NCBI GenBank assembly: GCA_027485675.1
Contig: JAIXQP010000022.1
Location: 1 to 64,000, forward strand
DNA: 64,000 bases
Origin: Terriglobales bacterium
Lineage (GTDB): Bacteria; Acidobacteriota; Terriglobia; Bryobacterales; Bryobacteraceae
Direction: 5' to 3'
Shown here piece by piece: positions 51,169 to 60,276 of the stretch; the stretch's first letter is position 1, and every line of letters begins with the position of its first letter. The notes beneath the pieces are model-generated. The model was given only the letters and a program-made list of their open reading frames with translations, was not told the origin of the DNA and made no database searches. The position numbers were made by a program, and so were the translations under genes.

Positions 51169-52554
51169 TCAGGCAAGCACCTTCGTTGCCACGCGACCGG
51201 CGACATCGGTGAGGCGGAAGGGCCGGCCGCCGTAGGCAAAGGTGAGGTTTTCGTGATTCAGGCCGAGCAGGTGGAGCATGGTGGCATGCATGTCGTTGAT
51301 ATGCATCCGGTCTTCGGTGGCGTAGTAGCCGAACTCGTCGGTGGCGCCGTAGATGAACCCTTTCTTCACTCCGGCGCCGGTCATCCACATGGTGTAGCCG
51401 TAGGGGTTGTGGTCGCGCCCGTCCCCGGCTTCGGCGATGGGGGTGCGGCCGAATTCCCCGCCCCAGACGACGAGCGTATCCTCCATGAGCCCCCGCGCTT
51501 TCAAGTCCGTGAGCAGGGCGGCGATGGGTTGATCCACCTGCAGCGCGGTGCGGGTGTGCAGGCGGATGAGTTCAGAGTGCGCATCCCAACCGACTTCATT
51601 GCCGGGACCGTACTCATGGTTGATCTGAATGAAGCGAACGTTGCGTTCCGCGAGCCGCCGCGCCATCAGGCACTGCCAGCCGAAGTCGCTGGTTTCGGGG
51701 GCGTCCATGCCGTAGAGCTTCCTGGTAGCTTCCGACTCCTTCGAGATGTCGAAGGCTTCCGGCGCCACGGTCTGCATCCGGAAGGCCAGTTCGAAGCTTT
51801 CGATCCGGGCTTCGAGCTCCGGGTCGTTCTGCCACCGGGTGGCGGCCGAACGGTTCATCTTCTGGATCATGTCCAGTTCGTAGCGTTGCTGCTCCGGCGT
51901 GAGGCCGTAGTTTTTCAAGTGTTCAATGGGTTCGGCAATCTTTTCAATCGGCACCCCGCCCAAGCCGACGGCCGTGCCCTGGAAGGCCGCGGGAAGAAAG
52001 CCGGAGCTCCACTTTTTGGCGCCGCCGTGGGAGAGGCCGGGCTTCAGCGTGATGTACGCCGGCAGGTTCTGATTCTCCGTGCCGAGGCCGTAGACTACCC
52101 AGGAGCCCATGCTGGGCCGCGTGAAGGTGTTGGACCCGGTGTGCAGTTGCAGCGTCGCGCCACCATGCGCCACGCTGTCGCCGACCATCGAACGCAGCAG
52201 GCAAAGGTCATCGGCGTGCTTAGCCAGATGGGGAAACAGGCTGCTGATAGGGATGCCGCTTTGGCCGTGCTGCCGGAACTCCCAGGGCGATTTGAGCAGG
52301 TTGCCAGTGGAGCCTTCGGCGAAGGTGAGCGGGCGTTTGAAGGGCAAGGGCTTGCCGTGGTCACGGATCAGGCGGGGCTTCGGATCGAAGGTATCGAGAT
52401 GCGAAGGACCGCCGTGCATGAAGAGAAAGATGACCCGTTTCGCCTTGGCGGGAAAGTGCGGCACCTTGGGACCAAGTTGGGCATGGAGCAGCCCGGCTAA
52501 CCCGACCAGGCCAAATCCGCAGGAGGCGCGGCGAAGAAGGTAACGGCGAGTCAT
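51169..52554 (-). CDS. DUF1501 protein, partner of copy C
   Basis: Protein of 461 residues with a Tat-type leader (TRRYLLRRASCGFGLVGLAGLL). Blocks: VIFLFMHGGPSHLDTFDPKP, HTGSNTFTRPSMGSWVVYGLG, CLMARRLAERNVRFIQINHE, TLVVWGGEFGRTPIAEAGD and GRDHNPYGYTMWMTGAG. It begins three bases after the upstream DUF1553-type gene and ends 16 bases before the sulfatase start, so all three are likely one transcript. Confidence 0.9.
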   Translation of the reverse strand: MTRRYLLRRASCGFGLVGLAGLLHAQLGPKVPHFPAKAKRVIFLFMHGGPSHLDTFDPKPRLIRDHGKPLPFKRPLTFAEGSTGNLLKSPWEFRQHGQSGIPISSLFPHLAKHADDLCLLRSMVGDSVAHGGATLQLHTGSNTFTRPSMGSWVVYGLGTENQNLPAYITLKPGLSHGGAKKWSSGFLPAAFQGTAVGLGGVPIEKIAEPIEHLKNYGLTPEQQRYELDMIQKMNRSAATRWQNDPELEARIESFELAFRMQTVAPEAFDISKESEATRKLYGMDAPETSDFGWQCLMARRLAERNVRFIQINHEYGPGNEVGWDAHSELIRLHTRTALQVDQPIAALLTDLKARGLMEDTLVVWGGEFGRTPIAEAGDGRDHNPYGYTMWMTGAGVKKGFIYGATDEFGYYATEDRMHINDMHATMLHLLGLNHENLTFAYGGRPFRLTDVAGRVATKVLA

Positions 52555-52557
52555 AAG

Positions 52558-55257
52558 TTAGTACACATAGAGAAAGTCGTTCGAGGCGATAAGGGTGCGG
52601 CAGTAACTGGCCCAGGCCAGCTCCGCGCCGCCGGGGAAGGCGGCGAGATAGGCTTGGCCGTCCCGCAGTTGTCCGGCGTCCGGATCCCGGCCGAGCACCG
52701 CCCGCCAGGCGTGGCGGACTCTTTCGTCCATTCCGCCGGACGATTTCGAGATCTGGCCGGCCAGATTTGCCGCCCGAGCAGCAACGAACTTGCTGTTCAT
52801 CATGTAGAGCGCCTGCGGAGCGACATTGGTCTCCGAGCGCATCTCCGTGCTGGTGGTCCCGTCGCCGAAATCGAACAGGTTGAAGAGGCTGGATAGATTG
52901 GAGCGCCGGATGGGCAGGTAGACGGTGCGCCGGGTGGAGACGTCCGGGTCAATGCTTTTGCGGCTATCGGAGAACTCGTTGTCGGTTCCTTCGCCGGACT
53001 GGAGCGATCCGCCCATGGTCAGGTCCAGGCTGCCGTCGAGTTGCAGGAGCGAATCGCGAATCTCCTCGACGGTCTTGCGCCGCAGGGGAAAGCGGGAGAG
53101 CAGGCGGTTGTCCGCGTCTTTTTCCAGCGCGGCCGCCGAGGCCAGCACGCTCTGCTGATAGGTGCTCGACAGCAGCAGCAACCGGTGCATCCGCTTGATG
53201 GACCAGCCCTGTTCGACGAAATCCGCGGCCAACCAGTCGAGGAGTTCGCGGTGCGAGGGCCGCTCGCCAGCGAAGCCGAAGTTATTGGGTGTCCGCACTA
53301 ACCCCTGCCCGAAGTGGCCTTGCCAGAGGCGGTTGACCATGACCCGCGCGGTGAGCGGATTCGCCGGGCTGGCGAGCCAGTTGGCCAACTCCAGGCGGCC
53401 ACTGCCCTGGGGGATCGGCGGCTGGTTCTCGCCCGCCAAAATCAGCGGGAACCGCTTGGCAACAGGTTCGCCTTTCGACTCCGGATTCCCTCGCAGAAAG
53501 ACGCGCTGCTCGACGGGCTGATCCTCGGCGACGGCGCAGGCGAAGGGCGGCTCGGGCGGGGCTTTCGCCTTGATGGCTTCGAGGTCGGCACGGAGGGCGG
53601 CGATCTGCTGGCGGGAAGATTCCGCATAGAACGCCTCCGGCTTTTCGGCGGGCAACGTTAACGGCCCTTTGCCGAGGGCGACTTCGGTATAGAAGCGGTT
53701 GTCCCCGGCCAGAAACTTGCGCTTCGGCTCGGCGTTGCGCCGGGCTACTTCGGCGAGGAACTCGGCCTGATATTGCGTGGCCGACTCGGGTGCCTCATAG
53801 AAGCGTTCGAGATGCGCCCGGCGCTCCTTCGACGGCTTCAGGTAGGCAGCCCAGCGCTGCAGCAGGGCCACCTCCAAACCGGCCGGAGCGGCGACCGCGG
53901 CCGCATCGGCGCCTTCGGCGTAGACCTTCCGGGCGGCGAGCATGTAGTCGGCCAGGCGGGGCGCGTGGAGATCCCGGTAGCGGCGGCCCTCGGCGGCGAT
54001 CACAGCATTGATATCCGCCTGTTTGGCGGCGACCAGCGTCTGATGCGCCTCATATTCCGCCGCGACCGGCTTGGCGACCAGCGGCGCATAGTAGAGCTTC
54101 GAAACCGTGCCCTCGATCTGCGCCAGTTGCTTCGTACTCGCGAAGATGGAGGCCAGCGAATAGTAGTCCTTGATCGATACGGGGTCGAACTTATGGTCGT
54201 GGCAGCGGGCGCAAGAGATGGTCAGACCCAGGAAGGCTTTGCCGGCAACGTCGATCTGTTCGTCGACGATGTCATAAAACATTTTCACTTTGTCCTGTTC
54301 GGCGACCAGTTTGGGCCCGAGCGCCAGGAAGCCAGTGGCGATGATGCCGGCCGTGTTCACCGCCTGCCCGGCCGGAGGCGGCAGCAGGTCGCCGGCGATC
54401 TGTTCGCGGACGAACTGATCGTAGGGCAGGTCGGCGTTGAAGGCGTTGATGACGTAGTCGCGATAGCGCCAGGCGTGGGGATAGCGGTAGTCTTCGTCGG
54501 CGCCGGTGGAATCGGCGTAGCGCGCGACGTCCATCCAATGGCGGCCCCACTTTTCGCCATACCGCGGCGAAGCGAGGAGCCGGTCGACCACCTTGGCAAA
54601 GGCGTCCGGCGCTCCATCGGCGACAAAGGCATCCGCCTCCTGGGCGGTGGGTGGCAGGCCGGTCAGGTCCATGGTGACGCGGTGTAGCAGGGTCCGCTTG
54701 TCGGCCGGCGGAGCGGGCGTCAGCTGTTGGGCTTCGAGTTTGGCCAGGATGAAGCGGTCAACCGGCGAGCGCACCCATGCTGCGTTGCGGACGGCGGGCA
54801 GCGGGGGCTTCGCGACGGGGCGGAAGGACCAGAACTCTTTCTGCGCGCGGCTGTATCCCTTCTTGGTGGCCGGCTCCGCCACGGCCACGTCGCCGCCGGG
54901 CCACGGCGCCCCGCGCTCGACCCAGGTGCGCAGAACCGCCAGTTCGGCATCGGGCAGCTTACCGGTAGGCGGCATCTTCAGCCGCTCGAGATAGCTGGTT
55001 ACCTGCAGCAGCCGGCTGTGGGCCGGATCTCCTGCCACCACGACCGGCCCGGTATCGGCGCCCTTGCGGAAGCCGGCGGCGGTGGTCAAATCGAGACCGG
55101 CCTGTGCCGTCTTCGGGTTATGGCAACCCTGGCAGCGGCTGGCCAGCACCGGCCGGACACTCTTCTCGAAGTACTCTTCGGGAGTTGATTGGGCCCAGGC
55201 GGCCGCGACGAAGAAGAGAGAAGAGAGGAACCTGCGCATGGTAGCGTTGCAGCCCAT
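52558..55257 (-). CDS. Cytochrome c-DUF1549-DUF1553 protein, copy C
   Basis: Protein of 899 residues, the largest of the three. Signal peptide (MRRFLSSLFFVAAAWAQ if Met7 is the start, at 55239). N-terminal cytochrome c domain with CQGCH at 42-46 and the distal methionine region KMPPTGKLPD. DUF1549 follows (FILAKLEAQQLTPAPPADK, RYGEKWGRHWMDVARYADSTG, CARCHDHKFDPVS), a helical middle, then DUF1553 (VMVNRLWQGHFGQGLVRTPNN, GERPSHRELLDWL). Periplasmic; presumably electron-transfer linked with DUF1501, mechanism unknown. Confidence 0.9.
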   Translation of the reverse strand: MGCNATMRRFLSSLFFVAAAWAQSTPEEYFEKSVRPVLASRCQGCHNPKTAQAGLDLTTAAGFRKGADTGPVVVAGDPAHSRLLQVTSYLERLKMPPTGKLPDAELAVLRTWVERGAPWPGGDVAVAEPATKKGYSRAQKEFWSFRPVAKPPLPAVRNAAWVRSPVDRFILAKLEAQQLTPAPPADKRTLLHRVTMDLTGLPPTAQEADAFVADGAPDAFAKVVDRLLASPRYGEKWGRHWMDVARYADSTGADEDYRYPHAWRYRDYVINAFNADLPYDQFVREQIAGDLLPPPAGQAVNTAGIIATGFLALGPKLVAEQDKVKMFYDIVDEQIDVAGKAFLGLTISCARCHDHKFDPVSIKDYYSLASIFASTKQLAQIEGTVSKLYYAPLVAKPVAAEYEAHQTLVAAKQADINAVIAAEGRRYRDLHAPRLADYMLAARKVYAEGADAAAVAAPAGLEVALLQRWAAYLKPSKERRAHLERFYEAPESATQYQAEFLAEVARRNAEPKRKFLAGDNRFYTEVALGKGPLTLPAEKPEAFYAESSRQQIAALRADLEAIKAKAPPEPPFACAVAEDQPVEQRVFLRGNPESKGEPVAKRFPLILAGENQPPIPQGSGRLELANWLASPANPLTARVMVNRLWQGHFGQGLVRTPNNFGFAGERPSHRELLDWLAADFVEQGWSIKRMHRLLLLSSTYQQSVLASAAALEKDADNRLLSRFPLRRKTVEEIRDSLLQLDGSLDLTMGGSLQSGEGTDNEFSDSRKSIDPDVSTRRTVYLPIRRSNLSSLFNLFDFGDGTTSTEMRSETNVAPQALYMMNSKFVAARAANLAGQISKSSGGMDERVRHAWRAVLGRDPDAGQLRDGQAYLAAFPGGAELAWASYCRTLIASNDFLYVY

Positions 55258-55269
55258 TCTACCGGCTCC

Positions 55270-56088
55270 CTAGCGGGCGAAGAACGTAGCTTCGGCCGTT
55301 CGCCGCAGAACCCAATCCCGGTCGTCGGTCGAGAGGAACGGCATCTGGTCCCGGATCAGCGCGAGCGAAGGCGCATACTGGTGCCCCTCGCCCACCTGAA
55401 ACGGGCAATCGCTCGCCCACATTACGCGCCGGGGGCCGAAGTCTTCAAAGACCCGCCGGAAGAGCGGCTTCAAATCGGTGTAGGGCGCCTGCTTCTTGCC
55501 GAGCGCGTAAAAGGCGGAGGCTTTGACCTTCACGAGCGGGTGCCGGGCGAGAGCCGAGAGGCGGCGGATGTCGGCGTCGCGAATGGTGCCATCGGCGCCG
55601 ATCCGCGCAAAATGATCGATCACCACGGGGGTGCGGGGGAAGCGTTCGCACATCTTGTCGAGCGCCGGCAACGCCTCCGGCCCCAGCAGCATACACATGG
55701 CCAGGCCCTGCTCGGCGCCCGCCCGCCACATGGCCTGGACGCCGGGCTGTTCAAAATCGTTGCCGCCGACCAGGCGAAATCCGCGCACGCCCTGGGCCGC
55801 CAACTGGCGCATCGCCTGCGCGGGATCCGGACCGTTCGGATCGACGATGCCGACGCCCGAAAACACGCCCGGATGCGCCCGCATGCAATCGAGCATGTAG
55901 GAGTTATCGAAGCGATAGAAGCTCATCTGGATGAGCACGATCCGGGTGACGCCGGCGGGCTTGGTCTGGACGAACAGGTCGTCCGGGGTGAACCGGGGCG
56001 GCGGGTAGTCGCGTTGGCCCGCGGCCCGCGGATAGCGCGTCTGATCATCAGTCCAGACGTGAACGTGCGCGTCGATTCCGGGAGGCAT
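55270..56088 (-). CDS. Amidohydrolase_2-family metal-dependent hydrolase
   Basis: Protein of 272 residues, TIM-barrel amidohydrolase of PF04909. The first metal motif is IDAHVHVW at 5-12; a histidine follows in VVIDHFARIG and the terminal aspartate in VMWASDCPF. Lengthwise typical of lactonases and decarboxylases of this family, such as L-fuconolactone or 2-pyrone-4,6-dicarboxylate hydrolases; the substrate is open. Leads the minus-strand operon, 12 bases from the cytochrome/DUF1553 gene, and is divergent from the MFS gene. Confidence 0.85.
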   Translation of the reverse strand: MPPGIDAHVHVWTDDQTRYPRAAGQRDYPPPRFTPDDLFVQTKPAGVTRIVLIQMSFYRFDNSYMLDCMRAHPGVFSGVGIVDPNGPDPAQAMRQLAAQGVRGFRLVGGNDFEQPGVQAMWRAGAEQGLAMCMLLGPEALPALDKMCERFPRTPVVIDHFARIGADGTIRDADIRRLSALARHPLVKVKASAFYALGKKQAPYTDLKPLFRRVFEDFGPRRVMWASDCPFQVGEGHQYAPSLALIRDQMPFLSTDDRDWVLRRTAEATFFAR

Positions 56089-56097
56089 GGCAATGGT

Positions 56098-56107
56098 CAG
56101 TATACTG
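56098..56107. promoter_or_regulatory. Palindrome between divergent hydrolase and transporter genes
   Basis: CAGTATACTG, 10-bp perfect palindrome in the 24-base gap between the two divergent starts. It could be a regulator site controlling both, and TATACT may also serve as a -10 element. Confidence 0.4.
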
Positions 56108-56112
56108 TGCAG

Positions 56113-57327
56113 ATGCGAAAAGCCGGGGTGGCAAACCTGTTGTTGGCGCTGCTCGTGACCTCACTGGTCATCAACTATCTCGACCGCGGCGCCCTTTCGG
56201 TTTCCGCGCCGCAGATCTCGCGGGACTTACAACTAACGCCCGCCGACATGGGCGTCCTCTTCTCGGCCTTCTTCTGGAGTTATGCCAGTTTCCAGTTAGT
56301 GGCCGGGGCCCTCGTGGACCGCTATCCGCTCCGGTGGGTCTACGCGGTGGCCTTCCTGATCTGGTCGCTGGCGACGGCGGCGGTTGGCCTGGTGGAAAGC
56401 TTTGGCGCGCTGCTCGTTGCCCGTCTGTTTCTGGGTGTGGGCGAAAGCGTGGCCTTTCCAGCATCGTCGAAGATCATTGTGCGCTTCTTCCCGGAGGAGC
56501 GCCGCGGCCTGGCCAATGCGCTGGTGGATGTCGGCACCAAGGCCGGCCCCGGACTCAGCACGCTACTGGGCGGCCTGGCCGTGGCGCATTACGGCTGGCG
56601 CGCCATGTTCCTGGTGGCCGGCCTCGGCAGCCTGGTCTGGCTCATCCCGTGGCTCCTGCTCCGGGTGCCGGAAGAGATCGTCGAACCGGGCGCCGAGGCG
56701 AAGCGGCCCGGCTGGGGGGATATGCTGCGGCTCCGGCAGTTATGGGGGACCTCGCTGGGCATGTTTGCTTTGGGTTACGTCTGGTATTTCCTGCTCTCGT
56801 GGCTCCCGACCTACCTCGTGCAGGAGCGCGGGCTTTCGATGAGCAGCATGGCCACCCTCGGCTCCACGCCTTTCTGGGCGATGGGCCTGGCTTCGCTGGC
56901 CGGCGGCTGGAGTTCAGATCGTTGGATCGCCCGCGGCGCTTCGCCGAGCCGCGTCCGGATGAGCTATGCCGTCGCGGGGCTTCTGCTGTGCGGCGTCGCG
57001 ATTTTGCCAGCAGCCATCGTTTCGAGCGCCGACCATTCCATTGCTCTCATCACCGCCGCCTGCGTCTTCCTCGGCTTGTTTACATCCAACGTCTGGGCGA
57101 TTTCCCAGACGCTGGCCGGCCCGCTCGCGGCCGGCCGCTGGACCGGCATCCAGAACGCCATCGGCAACCTGGGCGGGGTGCTCTCGCCGCTGTTCACCGG
57201 CTGGATCGTGAAGGAGACCGGCTCATTTTCCCTCGCGTTCTGGGCCGCCGCCGGGGTGTTGCTCCTGGGCGCGGCCAGTTATTGGATCATGGTGGGGAAG
57301 ATCCAACCGGTCCAATGGAAATCATGA
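56113..57327 (+). CDS. MFS transporter, ACS-like
   Basis: About 404 residues from ATG 56113 (MRKAGVANLLLALLVTSLVI); the longer open frame upstream is antisense to the hydrolase gene. Twelve hydrophobic segments; family signatures NYLDRGALSVSAPQI and VDRYPLRW in the first half, GGWSSDRWIARG in the second. ACS-type transporters carry organic anions such as uronates and phthalates with protons. Its stop overlaps the ATG of the M20 peptidase (ATGA), so uptake and hydrolysis of a substrate may be linked. Confidence 0.88.
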   Translation: MRKAGVANLLLALLVTSLVINYLDRGALSVSAPQISRDLQLTPADMGVLFSAFFWSYASFQLVAGALVDRYPLRWVYAVAFLIWSLATAAVGLVESFGALLVARLFLGVGESVAFPASSKIIVRFFPEERRGLANALVDVGTKAGPGLSTLLGGLAVAHYGWRAMFLVAGLGSLVWLIPWLLLRVPEEIVEPGAEAKRPGWGDMLRLRQLWGTSLGMFALGYVWYFLLSWLPTYLVQERGLSMSSMATLGSTPFWAMGLASLAGGWSSDRWIARGASPSRVRMSYAVAGLLLCGVAILPAAIVSSADHSIALITAACVFLGLFTSNVWAISQTLAGPLAAGRWTGIQNAIGNLGGVLSPLFTGWIVKETGSFSLAFWAAAGVLLLGAASYWIMVGKIQPVQWKS

Positions 57328-58442
57328 ACGACGTCCTGAATACGCTCGCCGATCTGGTGAGAATCAACAGCATCAACCCCGCCTACGAAGGCGGTGTAGG
57401 CGAAGAAGCCGTGGCGCGCTACGTGGAGGACTTTTTCACCCAGCGGGGGATCGAAACCTGGCGCCAGCCGGTGGCCCCCGGCCGCGACAATGTCATCGCC
57501 CGGCTGCCGGGAGCCCAGCCGAACCGGCGCGTTGTTCTCGAAGCCCACATGGACACCGTCTCGACGACGGGCATGACGATCGACCCGTTCGACCCGGTGA
57601 TCCGCGACGGCAAACTCTATGGCCGGGGCTCCTGCGACACCAAGGCCGGGCTCGCCACGATGATGCACGCCTTGGCGTACTTTAAGGAGAACGGCCTGAC
57701 GCCGCCGTGCGAAGTCTGGCTGGCCGCCGTGGTGGATGAGGAGTACACGTTTCTTGGGGTCCGCAAACTTTGCGACGAAGGCCTTCGCGCCGACGCCGCG
57801 ATTGTGGCCGAACCGACGGAGTTGCGCGGGGTAACCGCGGCGAAGGGCGTTCTGCGTTGGCGGCTGCGGACGCGCGGGAAAGCGGCGCATAGCGCCAAGC
57901 CGCATCTGGGCCGCAACGCCATCCAGCACATGGGCCACGTGCTCCGAGTGCTCGAAGAGCCGATTCCGACCGCGGCCCATCCCCTGCTTGGCCCGGCCAC
58001 GCTGAACGTCGGCCTCATCCGGGGCGGCGAGCAGATCAACTTCGTCCCGGAGGTTTGTGAGATCGCCATCGACCGCCGGCTGCTGCCGGGCGAGGATCCC
58101 GAAGCGGTGTGGGCGGCCACGAACCGGCGGGTCAGCGAACTGCCGGACATCACTGTGGAAGCCGACGCGCCGTATCTCGCCGATGGGCCGCTTGAAACAG
58201 ACCCCAGCGACCCAGCCGTCCGCACCGCGCAGCAGGTGCTGAGCGGGCTGGGCCTCGACCCCGCGCCCGTGGGCGTCCCGTTCGGCAGCGATGCCAGCAA
58301 ACTCGCCCGCGCCGGCATCCCGAGCCTGATATTCGGGCCCGGCAGCATCGACCGGGCCCATGCCGCGGTGGAGTATGTGGAGTGCGATCAGGTGCTGACC
58401 GCACTCCGGTTCCAGATCGGCTTTCTTCAGCAGTTCCGCTAA
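57324..58442 (+). CDS. M20-family deacylase/peptidase (ArgE/DapE-like)
   Basis: About 372 residues from ATG 57324 (MNDVLNTLADLVRI); an earlier ATG at 57315 adds three residues. Two-zinc M20 site visible: VLEAHMDTV (His and Asp), GRGSCDTKAG (bridging Asp), VVDEEYTF (catalytic Glu pair) and AEPTEL; the terminal zinc histidine is in FGPGSIDRAHAAVEYVE. Hydrolyses N-acyl amino acids or succinylated substrates; which one is unknown. Coupled to the MFS gene by a four-base overlap and convergent with the beta-lactamase gene by a four-base overlap. Confidence 0.88.
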   Translation: MNDVLNTLADLVRINSINPAYEGGVGEEAVARYVEDFFTQRGIETWRQPVAPGRDNVIARLPGAQPNRRVVLEAHMDTVSTTGMTIDPFDPVIRDGKLYGRGSCDTKAGLATMMHALAYFKENGLTPPCEVWLAAVVDEEYTFLGVRKLCDEGLRADAAIVAEPTELRGVTAAKGVLRWRLRTRGKAAHSAKPHLGRNAIQHMGHVLRVLEEPIPTAAHPLLGPATLNVGLIRGGEQINFVPEVCEIAIDRRLLPGEDPEAVWAATNRRVSELPDITVEADAPYLADGPLETDPSDPAVRTAQQVLSGLGLDPAPVGVPFGSDASKLARAGIPSLIFGPGSIDRAHAAVEYVECDQVLTALRFQIGFLQQFR

Positions 58443-60217
58443 CGCACGGCCACGGTCACCTCCGCAGGCGCCCCGAGGCTGACGAGGGCGGCGCCGGGCG
58501 GCAGGGAGGCCGGCAGGCGCAGGTTCAACTGCTGGATCCCTGCCGGCAGACCCGGGGCCGGCCCGGCGTAGAGCACGGCGGCCGGCAAGCCCCCAACCGT
58601 CACGGTAGGCTGCGCGTCCGCCCCGGTGGCATACAGCACCACCACGGATCCCGGCGCCGCCGGCCGCTCGACGGAATTCACGCTGCCATCCTGGTTCAGG
58701 GCGGCAGCCGCCCCGTAGCCATTGCGGCTCGTCGTGAAGATGCCCGGTGCGCTGTTCCGTACCGTCACCGTCTCCGCCCGGGAGTTGCCCACTTCAAACC
58801 GGGTGACGCCTTGCGCCGACGGCGGCACCTGCACCGTCAGCCGGTCCGGCTCGCTCCACAGCGGTTCCACCAACGTGCCGTTCACCCGCACCGGCTGGCC
58901 GGCAAGATTGACCCCGAAGAGGGTCACGGCGCTGCCCGCCGCCACGGGTCCGGGCCGCAAGGTAGCCGCATTCACCACCCCCGCGTTCGCAACCCGCGGC
59001 CCGGCGCCGGGAAAGTAAGCAGGAAACAGATCGCCCGCGGGCCAAGCCGGCGTCGCCAGAACGGTGTTGGTCAAGCCGGTCTGCACCTCGTCGAAGAACT
59101 CCTGCAGCCGTTCGACATCCGGAAGATGGTTCGCCGCAATAGCGAAACTCACGCCGTTCAGTCCGCGGAACATCCAAGCGGCCGTGCCCGGCAGCGCGCC
59201 GTCATGGTCCCAGCGGAGGCCAAACCGCGTATTGACGATTCCCCACCCCAAGCCGTACCAGGAATCGACTCCGGCCCGCACATAAGCCGGGCGTTCGGTG
59301 ATCAGCCGGACCGTCTCCGGCCGGAGCAGCGTGCCGGCATCGAGCGCCACCAGCAACCGGGCCAAGTCCGGCATCGACGCCAACCATCCCCCGCCCGATT
59401 CAAAGATGCGCAAGTGAAACGTGCCATACGTCGAGGGCGACTCCTCCGGCAGCCCGGCGAAGATAGAGGGGCCGGTCCGGTCCTTGTCCCAGTACCGCAC
59501 CTCCCCGGGCTGCCGTTCGGTCAACAGGGAGCCCGCAATGCGCATCCGCTGAATGCCGAGTGGGGCGAGGATCTTTTCCCGCATGTAGCTCTCATAGCGC
59601 TGCCCCGCAGCCTTTTCGATCACATCGGTCAGCAGGAGCAAGCCGACGTTCGAATAGGAATACCGTTCCCCGGGCGCGGACGCCAGCGGCAGGTTTTCGA
59701 GGATGAAGTCCAGAACGGCAGCCCGGTCCGGCGGTAGGTTGGCCTCCAGCGCTTGCAGTGTCTCCCGGTCTGGAAACGTCGGGTCGAACCCCCAAAACTC
59801 AAGGTCGAGCCCCGCCGAATGCTGCAGCAGATGACGCACGGTGATATCGGCGTAGCGAGGGTCCGCCGCGGCGGTACGCCCGACGTAGGCCAGCACTTTC
59901 GTATCGAGGCTGACCTTGCCCTCCTCGACAAGTTTCATCACCGCGATCGCCGTGATGGGTTTCGATACGCTGGCGACACGAAATAGCGAGTCCGGCTGCA
60001 CCGGCTCGTTCGTGGTCACATCCGCGATCCCGAAGCCGCGCGTATACACCAAACGTCGATCTTTGGCGATGGCCACGGCGGCCCCGGGAATCTGATACTT
60101 GGCTAGCAGCGCGGTCACCGCGCGTTCAACCATGGCGAACTCCGGCGCCTCAGGGCCGGTCTGGGCCGGGGCAACAAGGCTCCCGGCAAGCAACAGGGAA
60201 AGCAGTAGCGGCTTCAT
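58439..60217 (-). CDS. Serine beta-lactamase/esterase-type hydrolase with TIGR03437-like tail
   Basis: Protein of 592 residues. Signal peptide (KPLLLSLLLAGSLVAPAQ), then a class C-like serine hydrolase: SVSK tetrad at 83-86, YSN in SYSNVGLLLL, and HDGALPG in the KTG place. These proteins can be esterases, D-aminopeptidases or penicillin-binding relatives; the HxG third motif favours esterase or peptidase over beta-lactamase. Residues about 400-592 resemble the acidobacterial TIGR03437 C-terminal domain (NAATLRPGPVAAGSAVTLFG, SAPGIFT, VVLYATG), a beta-rich module of unknown role found on secreted proteins. Confidence 0.85.
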   Translation of the reverse strand: MKPLLLSLLLAGSLVAPAQTGPEAPEFAMVERAVTALLAKYQIPGAAVAIAKDRRLVYTRGFGIADVTTNEPVQPDSLFRVASVSKPITAIAVMKLVEEGKVSLDTKVLAYVGRTAAADPRYADITVRHLLQHSAGLDLEFWGFDPTFPDRETLQALEANLPPDRAAVLDFILENLPLASAPGERYSYSNVGLLLLTDVIEKAAGQRYESYMREKILAPLGIQRMRIAGSLLTERQPGEVRYWDKDRTGPSIFAGLPEESPSTYGTFHLRIFESGGGWLASMPDLARLLVALDAGTLLRPETVRLITERPAYVRAGVDSWYGLGWGIVNTRFGLRWDHDGALPGTAAWMFRGLNGVSFAIAANHLPDVERLQEFFDEVQTGLTNTVLATPAWPAGDLFPAYFPGAGPRVANAGVVNAATLRPGPVAAGSAVTLFGVNLAGQPVRVNGTLVEPLWSEPDRLTVQVPPSAQGVTRFEVGNSRAETVTVRNSAPGIFTTSRNGYGAAAALNQDGSVNSVERPAAPGSVVVLYATGADAQPTVTVGGLPAAVLYAGPAPGLPAGIQQLNLRLPASLPPGAALVSLGAPAEVTVAVR

Positions 60218-60276
60218 ATCCCGAGTTTGCAGCGGCTCCCTAATCGGATCATGTGCCGAAGGAGAGGATTTTCTCT

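Noticed and set aside
58439-60217. Antibiotic-resistance beta-lactamase
   Set aside because: SxxK and YxN are present, but the third motif is HxG and the size and C-terminal domain fit a secreted esterase or peptidase relative better.
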